From positions 1 to 7,744 of the forward strand of contig JBBABP010000050.1 of the NCBI GenBank assembly GCA_041657585.1: 7,744 nucleotides of DNA. Reading direction: 5' to 3'. Below are positions 1 through 6,203 of this stretch, piece by piece (the first letter of the stretch is position 1; the number at the start of each line of letters is the position of its first letter). A model generated the notes under the pieces. It was given only the letters and a program-made list of their open reading frames with translations, was not told the DNA's origin and did no database searches. Source of the stretch: JBBABP01 sp041657585 (GTDB lineage: Bacteria > Patescibacteriota > Gracilibacteria > Absconditabacterales > Absconditicoccaceae). The translations under genes were made by a program, and so were the position numbers.

Positions 1-49
1 TAAGATTTTTTATTCTTTTTCTCTCTCGAGAAGTTATTCTACAAGCCAT
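1..49 (-). CDS. Possible 5' end of an unidentified gene, cut by the window edge
   Basis: A minus-strand reading frame opens with ATG at 49-47 and stays open to the window edge, giving 16 residues that begin MACRITSRERKRIKNL. The basic stretch has no TGA and is too short to identify. The main support is its position: a well-formed minus-strand promoter at 82-109 puts the likely transcript start near base 75, about 26 nt before this ATG. A nearer ATG in another frame (57-55) is followed at once by a stop after Val, so it is not a competing start. It could equally be untranslated leader of a gene starting further left. Confidence 0.35.
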   Translation of the reverse strand, partial: MACRITSRERKRIKNL

Positions 50-81
50 TTTAAACCATTCTTTAGTAAGTAAAGTTCCTA

Positions 82-109
82 ATTATATTCTACTTACATA
101 ATGGTGCAA
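82..109 (-). promoter_or_regulatory. Sigma-70-type promoter firing leftward
   Basis: On the minus strand there is TTGCAC (-35, 109-104), a 16-bp spacer, and a perfect TATAAT (-10, 87-82). It points to the partial frame at 1-49 and lies back to back with the plus-strand gene pair starting at 149. A plus-strand TATGAT at 114-119 could be the -10 box of that pair, but no good -35 accompanies it. Confidence 0.55.
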
Positions 110-148
110 TAGTTATGATAATTTTTCTCATTAATATATACAATAAAG

Positions 149-484
149 ATGGATGAACTAAAATCACGTTTGGAAGTTTTTAAAGGTTTGGCTTTTGAAA
201 TACAAAAAGAAAAACTGATTGCAATGTTAGAATGATTAAAAAAATCTGATCAGATTTTTGAAAAATTATTAAATGTAGTCCAAAAAAATACAAAAATAGA
301 TTCGGATTTTTTATCTAATACTTACTGGGATATAATATATTTTGCTAATGCCGTTGCAACAAATAACAAAAAAGAAAGTTTAGATATGTTTGATAATATA
401 AAAAGCAAGATACAAAAAATATATGAATTAGAAAAAATAGAAACATTGAAAGACAATTCTGATAATATATTGAATCAGATTTAA
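149..484 (+). CDS. Unknown 111-aa helical protein, first gene of a two-gene unit
   Basis: The frame runs ATG to TAA and gives 111 aa, with one in-frame TGA (residue 29, read as Gly in code 25). I recognise no family. The sequence is rich in Lys, Glu, Ile, Leu and Asn and looks almost wholly alpha-helical, with heptad-like stretches at about residues 1-50 (beginning MDELKSRLEVFKG) and 80-105. It has no signal peptide, membrane segment or cysteine. An aromatic patch (TYWDIIYF) lies near residue 60. The next gene starts only 22 nt after the stop, with no terminator between, so the two are probably co-transcribed and the small protein may partner the large one; that is inference from position. 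The start has no Shine-Dalgarno beyond a weak AAAG just before the ATG. Confidence 0.78.
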
Positions 485-506
485 TTTTATATTTTATATT
501 GTTGTG

Positions 507-2057
507 ATGCCAATAGAATTACAAATAAAAGTTGAAAAAAATGATAATAATAAAGAACTCAATAAACAAGAAATTGATGATATAAAAACAATTAATGATT
601 TTTTTGATAAGAATAAGACATCTGACGATAAAATAAAAGAATGAATGGAAACATGAGAATTGGCAAATATCCCAGAAAATATTACAAAAGCATATAAAAA
701 TTTAAAAGATAACTCAGAAAATAGAATAAATTTTTTAGAATCTTATTCTAAAGAAGATTATGAAGATATAAAAAATAAAATAATTAATGTGATAAAAACA
801 AATGGATTTAACAAAGAATATGAATCTGATAATAAAGAATTTTTGAATACTTTGCTTATTAGTAGCAATAAATATACAGTTGAATGATATTTGGCGTATT
901 ACAATTTACAAATCATAAAGAATAATATAAGCAAAAAATGAAACATACAAGATAATCTTGTTGATATAGATAAATTTATGATAAGATTTGAAAACGAATC
1001 AATAAAAACTAATGATATTTCAGATGAAGAGTCACTAAATGTTGAGCCATTTAAATCAGATAAAGAAGATCAAAAAGTTTGAGAATTTATTGAATTATCC
1101 CAAGACAGAAAAAATTTGATTACAAATAATATGAATAATATAATTAACAAAAAAGAAAAAATAAATTTCTTGAATTTATTTTGATGGGCAGATGGCACTC
1201 ATATTACTCTAGAATGAATGAAACAAGTTCAAAAAAATTATAAATACAATTTAGAAAAACTTATAAAAGCTTGAATAAAATGATTGCCAAATATAAATTT
1301 ATTACAAGCCATAAATGAATCAAATTTTGAAAAGACAGAAAATCAGAAACAATTAAATGACGCTTATGCTTATACAAGAGCAATGATGCAAATTAGTTTT
1401 TTACCAAACAATTATTTAAATTATATAAAAAACAATGCCGATAATGTTGAATTTAAAATAGATGCAAAAGATATATCAGGAAGAGAAAAATGAGATGAAT
1501 ACACTTGAGGAAAAATTACAATAGAAATGCCATGAGCAGAATTGTCAGAAACCACTCTAATAAAAGAAAAATTATTAAAAATGATAAATATAATAAAGAT
1601 TAATTTTGTGATTGAAAATAAAAAGACTAAAAAATATTCAGTAATTTGATTAATATGAATTGAAAATAAAAATTGAACTTTAAATGTTTGAAATATAAAT
1701 TTTAACAATAAAGTTAATGAAATAAATAGTCGTTCTCATGATTTGCCAAAAGACAAAAAAGGTTCAGTTTTTTTTGATGAGAATGCATTAAATTTACCTC
1801 CTAATTGGGATACAATAAATATTGTAATATGAACTAATGAAAATCGAAATTATAATCAAACAAATCAGAATAATTCTTTAGTCCCTAATTTTAGTAATGA
1901 TATAGACTGATTTAAAAAAGCATTAAGCTATCTTTGAGAAAAGAGCGACGCAACTCAAAAAAATTATGTAAATAATGTTATAAGATTATTAGATGCTTAC
2001 AAAAATATTGAAAATGAATTAAATAATGAGAAAAAAAATAAAGTTATTTCTTTTTAA
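507..2057 (+). CDS. Unknown 516-aa cytoplasmic protein with about 19 UGA-glycine codons
   Basis: With TGA read as Gly, one uninterrupted frame runs from ATG 507 to TAA 2055-2057; under the standard code it breaks into about twenty pieces. About 19 of its 24 glycines are TGA. I cannot assign a family. The N-terminal 200 residues are acidic, Asn/Lys/Asp-rich and helical. A middle section from about residue 222 (LNLFGWADGTHITLEGMKQV) is the most globular-looking part and carries the only Trp-Ala-Asp-Gly-Thr segment. From about residue 325 (GDEYTGGKITIEMPG) the protein looks beta-rich, followed by a short C-terminal helical region. There is no signal peptide or transmembrane segment. It lies 22 nt downstream of the 111-aa gene and overlaps the convergent CAP gene by 14 nt. 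The ATG chosen is the first after an in-frame stop; no Shine-Dalgarno is present. Confidence 0.88.
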
Positions 2058-2697
2058 TTTGAGTATTAAGTTCTGTTCAATAATCATTAGTTATATAATA
2101 ATATCAATCTTTTGATTTGGATATTCAAATACCAATTTCTTTATATGATTTTTCGAATATCTTGTGATGTCATTTTTTTCTATTTTTATATCATATCATT
2201 ATGTGTTTTATGTTTTCTTCGTTGAAGTATATATTTTCTCAAAAAACACTATAAAAATATTTTCATTCAACTCTCTGAGTAGCTGATTTTCATTTTTTAT
2301 TAACATGATTGAAATAATTATTAATTGCCATATCTCCAGAATGTTCTTGTGAAAGTTGATTTAAAACATTATTTATTTTCATTGGACCTGCTCAATTTTT
2401 TGCTCTTTCTTTATTTAATTCTATCAAAAAATGGGTTTTAATAATTTCTATTCATTTTATTTTGCCATATTTTTTGATTATATCGTCAAAACTTGTATTA
2501 ATTATATTTTCATGTAACTTATCTTGTGATGAAATATAAGATATTGTTTTGTCAGAATTATTTTTTTTTGTTGTTTGAAAATTTTCAATCAAATCTTTTT
2601 TTACCTGAGTTTTGAAATCTTTAATATTTTGTCATGATACAATTCAACTTGTTAAAAAACTAAGTCAGATTAAAATGCTTTTGGTTTTATTGTTCAT
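2044..2697 (-). CDS. Secreted CAP/SCP-domain protein (YkwD-like), 217 aa
   Basis: The 217-aa frame contains 13 TGA glycines of 17. Residues 1-22 form an export signal (MNNKTK, a hydrophobic stretch, then SG at the likely cleavage point before Gln23); there is no lipobox Cys. Residues about 88-207 match the CAP domain: a start like HFLIELNKERAKNG, then HSGDMAINNYFNH (His119, His131), GENIY (Glu154), GHHKIF (His177/178), and a C-terminal GIGISKSKDGYYYIT strand ending NDYG. The family's cavity His-Glu-His set is therefore present. Bacterial YkwD-type CAP proteins act outside the membrane; their biochemical role is mostly unsettled, so no substrate is claimed. An extracellular or cell-contact role would suit a host-attached CPR bacterium, but that is inference. 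It is transcribed from the consensus promoter at 2739-2766 with a leader of about 35 nt, and its 3' end overlaps the 516-aa gene by 14 nt. Confidence 0.9.
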
Positions 2698-2718
2698 AAG
2701 TAAATTATAAACATATAA

Positions 2719-2734
2719 ATATATATATATATAT
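2719..2734. repeat. (AT)8 dinucleotide run in the CAP gene leader
   Basis: Eight uninterrupted AT units lie at and just after the predicted transcription start (near 2732) of the CAP gene, 22 bases or more upstream of its ATG. The length of such runs can change by slippage, which would alter the leader but not the reading frame. Confidence 0.85.
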
Positions 2735-2738
2735 CAAA

Positions 2739-2766
2739 ATTATAGTCAAAAAGAATAATTTGTCAA
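2739..2766 (-). promoter_or_regulatory. Perfect-consensus sigma-70 promoter of the CAP gene
   Basis: On the minus strand: TTGACA (2766-2761), a 16-bp spacer, TATAAT (2744-2739). Both hexamers match consensus at 6 of 6. The predicted start of transcription is near 2732 and the leader about 35 nt. The strong match suggests high constitutive expression unless a repressor acts. Confidence 0.8.
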
Positions 2767-2800
2767 AACTTTAAAAAAAAAATCTTTTTTAAAAAATGAC

Positions 2801-2828
2801 TTGACTTTCACCTAAAGATAAATATGCT
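2801..2828 (+). promoter_or_regulatory. Promoter of the 76-aa gene
   Basis: TTGACT (2801-2806), 16-bp spacer, TATGCT (2823-2828). It sits inside the 12-mer TGACTTGACTTT (2797-2808) that recurs exactly at 6756-6767 in front of another gene. The -10 box contains the ATG at 2824, so that ATG would lie upstream of the transcript start (about 2835); this favours ATG 2875 as the real start. Confidence 0.55.
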
Positions 2829-2874
2829 AAATAAACATTTAATCGAAATATTAACATTAAAAAAATTTATTATT

Positions 2875-3105
2875 ATGCAGAACATTGAAAAAAACGTTGC
2901 AGAAGCGATGAACAAAATTATCAAAAGATTTAAACAGACGCCAGACAATTTTTGTTGCGGTGAGTATGATGCACTCGGAATGTATAACTTCCTAAAAAAA
3001 AAGGAAGCTAACTTGTGTGAGCATTGGTCAAAGGCATTCGAAGATGTGAAAACTGAAATTGAATTAATTAAAGGTCACGTGTTTGAATTAAAAAAAGTTG
3101 CCTAA
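2875..3105 (+). CDS. Unknown 76-aa protein lacking UGA codons
   Basis: The frame from ATG 2875 to TAA 3103-3105 gives 76 aa (begins MQNIEKNVAEAMNKIIKRF). A longer 93-aa version from ATG 2824 is less likely because that ATG is in the promoter's -10 box. I recognise no family. The protein is mainly helical, amphipathic and Lys/Glu-rich, with a Cys pair at 27-28 within NFCCGEYDALGMYNF, a third Cys at 48, and Trp51. It has no signal peptide. All three glycines are GGN and none is TGA, and codons such as GCG, ACG, CAG, CAC and CTC are more common than in neighbouring genes, so its codon use stands apart. It has its own promoter and a strong terminator just downstream, making it a monocistronic unit. 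Compare the other TGA-free gene at 6838. Confidence 0.75.
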   Translation: MQNIEKNVAEAMNKIIKRFKQTPDNFCCGEYDALGMYNFLKKKEANLCEHWSKAFEDVKTEIELIKGHVFELKKVA

Positions 3106-3128
3106 AAGTTTAATGTTTAAATTTATTT

Positions 3129-3159
3129 AATTCCCCATTTTTTTGAGGGAATTTTTTTT
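3129..3159 (+). terminator. Intrinsic terminator of the 76-aa gene
   Basis: The stem AATTCCC (3129-3135) pairs with GGGAATT (3147-3153) around a T-rich loop and runs into eight Ts (3152-3159). It begins 23 nt after the stop codon. Confidence 0.8.
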
Positions 3160-3163
3160 GATT

Positions 3164-3210
3164 AAAAAAATCACCTCACTGACTTGCAATGAAGTGATCT
3201 TTTTTTTATT
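3164..3210. terminator. Bidirectional terminator between the 76-aa gene and dnaK
   Basis: ATCACCTC (3170-3177) pairs with GAAGTGAT (3191-3198) with one mismatch. The hairpin is flanked by an A run on the left (3164-3170) and a T run on the right (3200-3207), so it can terminate transcription on either strand: as a backup for the plus-strand gene and as the terminator of minus-strand dnaK, whose stop is about 90 nt away. Confidence 0.62.
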
Positions 3211-3290
3211 GTGATTGCGAGGAGCTTCTTTGCGACAAAGCAATCTTGTTTTAAGCGTTTAAGATTGCTTCGCTATGCTCGCAATGACTA
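3211..3290. repeat. REP-like imperfect palindrome next to the dnaK stop
   Basis: A long imperfect inverted repeat. The outer arms are ATTGCGAG (3214-3221) and CTCGCAAT (3278-3285). The inner arms are the perfect 10-mers AAGCAATCTT (3238-3247) and AAGATTGCTT (3261-3270). It resembles the GTCATTGCGAG...AAGCAATCT type of intergenic palindrome that I recall from many unrelated bacterial genomes. It ends 6 nt before the dnaK stop codon and is visibly richer in GC than its surroundings. Confidence 0.75.
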
Positions 3291-3296
3291 ATTTTT

Positions 3297-5180
3297 TTAC
3301 TTATCTGCGTCTATTACCTCTCACTCTACTGGTTTTTCTCACTCAATTTCTTGATCTGGATTTGGAGTTGGGCCAGAAGGAGCTGCTTGATATTTGTTGT
3401 AAAGAACTGAAAATTCGTTTTGGATTCTTTCTATCTCTTTGTCTATTTCTTCTTTTGTTATATTTTCATTTTCTTTGATTGCTTTACCATCTGTGATTAA
3501 TTTGTTCACAATTTCTTTATCGGCATCAGGAATCTTATCCTTTTGCTCAACGATCATTGTTTCCATTTGATAAACTAATGCTTCAAGTCTATTTTTTGAT
3601 TCAACAATTTCTCTTCTTTTGCGATCTTCTTCAGCAAATTTTTCAGCCTCTGCTTGTGCATTTGTAATTTCTGCGTCAGATAAATTTGTAGATCATTGAA
3701 TTTTAACTGACTGTTCTTTTCCTGTAGATTTTTCTTTTGCAGAAACATTTAAGATTCAGTTTGCGTCGATATCAAATATTACTTCTATCTGAGGTTGTCC
3801 CCTTCTCATCATTGGTATTCATTCCAAATTAAACATTCACAATGATTTGTTGTCTTTCGCAAATTGTCTTTCTCATTGAGTGACATGAACAGTAACTGCA
3901 TTTTGATTGTCGGCAGCTGTCGTGAAAACGTTTGTTTTCTTTGCAGGTATTGTGGTATTTCTTCCAATCATCACGTGAGCCAATCATCATTCTACTTCTA
4001 CAGCTAAGCTCAAAGGAGTAACGTCCAAAAGTAAGATATCTTTCACATCTCATTGGATGATTCATCATTGAATTGATGCTCATTGAGCAACTGATTCATC
4101 TGGGTTCACTGTAGCTTTTGGATCTATTCAGAATATATCTTTTACTAATTTTTTTACTGCTGGCATTCTTGTTGCTCATCAAACAAGTATAATTTCATTA
4201 ATTTCACTCTTTTTTAATTTAGAATCTTCCAAAGCTTGTAAGCATGGTCTTTTGCATCTTTCAAAAAGATCCTTGCTCATATTTTCAAATTGAGCTCTCG
4301 TCAAAGATTCTTCCAAATTTTTTGGCTGACCATCTTTGCTTGTGATGATAAATGGAATAGAAATATCCACTCTTTCGGTCTGACTTAATTGATGTTTTGC
4401 ATTTTCAGCTTCGTTTTTGATTCTTTGCATAGCCATAGGATTTTGCTTTAGATCTATTCATTCTTTTCTGTTGAATTCAGAAACCAAATGATTGATAATT
4501 CTTTGGTCAAAATCTGCTCACCCAAGATGAGTATCTCAACTCGTAGAAAGCACTTGAAAAGTTCATTCTGCTCCAATCTCCAAAATTGTAACATCAAATG
4601 TTCATCATCAAAGATCAAATACAACTATTTTTTCATCCTTGTTTTTTCATTCTCAATATGCCAAAGAAGCGGCTGTTGGTTCGTTGATAATTCTTTCAAC
4701 TTTCAATCATGCGATTTCTCAAGCGGCCTTAGTTGCATTTCTTTGAGAATCGTTAAAATATGCAGGAACTGTAATTACAGCCTGAGTGATAGTTTGTCCA
4801 AGAAATTTTTCAGCATCTTCTTTTAATTTTTTAAGAACAAAAGCTGAAATTTGTTCTGGTTTATATTCCTTGCCATCTATGACAATTAAAACTCATCCAT
4901 CCTTGGATTCTTTAATTTTATAAGGAAGAGTTTCTTTGCCAATTACCTCTGAATATTTTCTTCAGATAAATCTTTTTACTTCGTAAATAACATTTTGTGG
5001 CTCAAGAATTGCTTTTCTTTTTGCCAAATCTCATACCAAAAGTTCATCTCATTTGATGTAAACAGTTGATGGTGTTGTTCTATTCCCTTCGGAATTTGCG
5101 ATTACTTCTGATTTGTCTCACATCATGTATGACACACATGAATTGGTCGTTCACAAATCAATTCAAATAATTTTTCACAT
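3297..5180 (-). CDS. dnaK: Molecular chaperone DnaK (Hsp70), 627 aa
   Basis: ATP-driven cytoplasmic chaperone, normally working with DnaJ and GrpE. The 627 aa compare with 638 in E. coli. The nucleotide-binding domain covers about residues 1-380: phosphate loop IGIDLGTTNS (6-15), Lys69, NEPTAASLAYG (166-176), VVFDLGGGTFDVT (186-198), HLGGADFD (219-226) and ILVGGATRMP (331-340). The linker is DILLLDVTPLSL (381-392), followed by the substrate-binding beta domain (NTTIPAKKT, QGERQFAKDNKSLG, PQIEVIFDIDANG) and a helical lid from about 500. The tail ends EVIDADK, without the EEVKDKK ending of E. coli. About 35 of 48 glycines are TGA, including three consecutive ones in DLGGGTFD; the ORF is whole only in code 25. 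No grpE or dnaJ lies in the window, so it stands alone. It is transcribed from 5225-5252 under a possible CIRCE-like operator. Identity is certain. Confidence 0.98.
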
Positions 5181-5213
5181 AACTAATATAATTTAAAAAT
5201 ATAAAAATTTTAT

Positions 5214-5240
5214 ATAGCACGTACATTATAATCATGCTAC
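5214..5240. promoter_or_regulatory. Degenerate CIRCE-like inverted repeat over the dnaK promoter
   Basis: TAGCA (5215-5219) and TGCTA (5235-5239) form an inverted repeat with exactly the 15-nt separation found between the same pentamers in CIRCE (TTAGCACTC-N9-GAGTGCTAA), the HrcA heat-shock operator. The inner CTC/GAG triplets are not conserved; 11 of 18 arm bases match. It encloses the dnaK -10 box, where a repressor would block transcription. Confidence 0.4.
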
Positions 5241-5252
5241 GAAAAAAAGCAA
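5225..5252 (-). promoter_or_regulatory. dnaK promoter
   Basis: On the minus strand: TTGCTT (5252-5247), a 16-bp spacer, TATAAT (5230-5225). The predicted transcript start near 5218 leaves a leader of about 38 nt. The leader is AT-only near the ATG and has no Shine-Dalgarno. Confidence 0.7.
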
Positions 5253-5267
5253 GAGATTTTTTTAGAA

Positions 5268-5382
5268 AAAATTACTCCATCCCAGCCCCTGCCTACCGCA
5301 GGCAGGTTCCCCTAAAATAAGGGAAGGAGCAATGAAAAAATAAAAAGTCCCTCTATTTTAGAGGGATTTAGGGAGTAATTTT
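5268..5382. repeat. 115-bp element with 11-bp terminal inverted repeats (MITE-like)
   Basis: AAAATTACTCC (5268-5278) is repeated exactly in inverted form as GGAGTAATTTT (5372-5382). Inside are two more palindromes: CCTGCC/GGCAGG around TACCGCA (5288-5306), and CCCTCTA/TAGAGGG around TTT (5349-5365). No protein is encoded. It looks like a small non-autonomous or REP-type element. A similar end (GGGGAGTAAATT after a CCCCTCTA start) occurs at 7613-7687, possibly a diverged relative. Confidence 0.55.
5335..5365 (-). terminator. Terminator-like hairpin, minus orientation
   Basis: The CCCTCTA/TAGAGGG stem (5349-5365), read on the minus strand, is followed by a U-rich tract (complement of 5335-5346). 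It lies upstream of the dnaK promoter and could stop any leftward transcript entering dnaK. It is part of the 115-bp element. Confidence 0.42.
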
Positions 5383-5418
5383 CAATTGTAAATTAATGTT
5401 GTTTTGATAAAAATCAAT

Positions 5419-5446
5419 TAGTCGATAGTCAATAGTCTTTAGTCTT
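5419..5446. repeat. Four tandem TAGTCNN heptamers
   Basis: Four consecutive 7-nt units: TAGTCGA, TAGTCAA, TAGTCTT, TAGTCTT. They lie in the gap upstream of rlmE. Another 7-nt repeat array, of different sequence, lies just downstream of rlmE at 6174-6201. Confidence 0.85.
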
Positions 5447-5458
5447 TAACACTTGTAA

Positions 5459-5486
5459 CCCCCGCCAAATAAAGAGGCGGGCAGGT
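5459..5486. repeat. GC-rich palindrome, CCCGCC/GGCGGG family copy 1
   Basis: CCCGCC (5461-5466) pairs with GGCGGG (5476-5481) around a 9-nt A-rich loop and is followed by CAGG. The same stem, loop length and CAGG tail recur at 6703-6729, so this is an interspersed family within the window. Confidence 0.72.
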
Positions 5487-5513
5487 TTGAAACCTTTTTA
5501 GCCTCTTTTTTTC
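5471..5513 (+). terminator. Terminator-like hairpin directly before the rlmE start codon
   Basis: AAAGAGGC (5471-5478) pairs with GCCTCTTT (5501-5508), with the palindrome AGGTTTGAAACCT (5483-5495) in the loop arm and a T run to 5512. It overlaps the right arm of the CCCGCC hairpin, so the two folds exclude each other, as in an attenuator. The rlmE ATG begins 3 nt after base 5513. Confidence 0.48.
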
Positions 5514-5516
5514 TTA

Positions 5517-6116
5517 ATGTATAACCCTTACGATTTCTATTTTAAAAAGGCGAAGACTCAATGATTCAAAGCAAGGAGCGTTTTTAAACTTGAAGAGATT
5601 CAGAATAAATTTAAAATTTTTGGAAAAGATACAAATTCAATTTTGGATATTTGATGTTTCCCTGGAAGTTGGCTTCAATACGCTTATTCGCAAATGCAGA
5701 AATTTGAGAAAACAAAATATCAAATAATCTGAATGGATATCAAGGACGTTAAAATTAGCTTACCAGGCGTCAAAACTTTTAATCAAGATATTACTGACCA
5801 AGAAAGCGTTAAAAAAATACTAGAAGAAAATGGCATGAAAAAAATTGATTTGATAATATCAGATATGGCGCCAAACACGATAGGGTTTAAAAATATAGAT
5901 GCCATCAGGTCTTTCGCGTTGATAGAAAAAACTATTTGGATTTACAAACAACTTTTGAAACCTGATTGAAAATTTGTTGTTAAAGTTTTTATGTGACCGT
6001 GATTTGAAGAATATGTCAAAGATATGAGAAATTTTTTTGGTGCGAAAAATATTAAAATTTACAAACCAAGTTCAAGCAGAACAGAAAGTAAAGAAACTTA
6101 TGTAATTAAAATATAA
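5517..6116 (+). CDS. rlmE: 23S rRNA 2'-O-ribose (U2552-type) methyltransferase RlmE/FtsJ, 199 aa
   Basis: SAM-dependent enzyme that methylates the ribose of U2552 (E. coli numbering) in the A-loop of 23S rRNA late in 50S assembly. The length, 199 aa, compares with 209 in E. coli. All four catalytic residues are visible: Lys24 (SVFKLEEI), Asp116 (IISDMAPN), Lys156 (FVVKVF) and Glu193 (SKETYV). SAM motif I is ILDIGCFPGSWLQYA (42-56), with TGA for Gly46. Other TGA glycines are 16, 72, 151, 160 and 162, against six GGN glycines; Trp52 and Trp141 are TGG. An in-frame TAG at 5499-5501 and the absence of a later ATG before Met60 fix the start at 5517, although it abuts a terminator-like hairpin and has no Shine-Dalgarno. 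A weak upstream promoter may be TTGTAA (5386-5391) with TAAAAA (5408-5413). Confidence 0.97.
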
Positions 6117-6131
6117 AAAAAATAATTAGTT

Positions 6132-6157
6132 ATTGGAATATTAGAAATTGGAATATT
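6132..6157. repeat. Two direct copies of ATTGGAATATT
   Basis: Identical 11-mers at 6132-6142 and 6147-6157, offset by 15 nt, lie in the gap after rlmE and just before the ATTACAA heptamers. Confidence 0.7.
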
Positions 6158-6173
6158 GATTATAAATTATTTA

Positions 6174-6201
6174 ATTACAAATTACAAATTACGAATTACA
6201 A
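6174..6201. repeat. Four tandem ATTACAA heptamers
   Basis: Consecutive units ATTACAA, ATTACAA, ATTACGA, ATTACAA. The array ends 2 nt before the TAG stop (6206-6204, minus strand) of the 104-aa gene. It may help separate the converging rlmE and 104-aa transcripts, since no hairpin terminator is visible between them; that is a guess. Confidence 0.85.
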
Positions 6202-6203
6202 AT

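Noticed and set aside
1421..1708. Minus-strand open frame of 95 codons
   Set aside because: It lies inside the 516-aa plus-strand gene, is a Phe/Ile-rich low-complexity translation of AT-rich antisense DNA, and has no promoter.
507..2057. Series of decayed pseudogene fragments
   Set aside because: All interruptions are TGA with no TAA, TAG or frameshift, as expected for code 25.
2824..2874. Longer N-terminus for the 76-aa protein (ATG 2824)
   Set aside because: The ATG lies in the predicted -10 box, and the extra 17 residues look like translated leader.
3275..3478. Plus-strand open frame of 67 codons
   Set aside because: Antisense to the 3' end of dnaK and to the REP-like palindrome; composition is Leu/Phe-rich antisense artefact.
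3829..4083. Minus-strand open frame of 84 codons
   Set aside because: Overlaps dnaK on the same strand in another frame; DnaK is certain there.
4488..4826. Plus-strand open frame of 112 codons
   Set aside because: Antisense to the conserved DnaK nucleotide-binding domain; Ser/Cys-rich shadow.
3297..5180. UGA read as tryptophan (code 4)
   Set aside because: TGA sits at invariant DnaK glycines, and rlmE encodes Trp with TGG.
5419..6201. CRISPR array from repeated short units
   Set aside because: The units are 7 nt and directly abutting, with no spacers.
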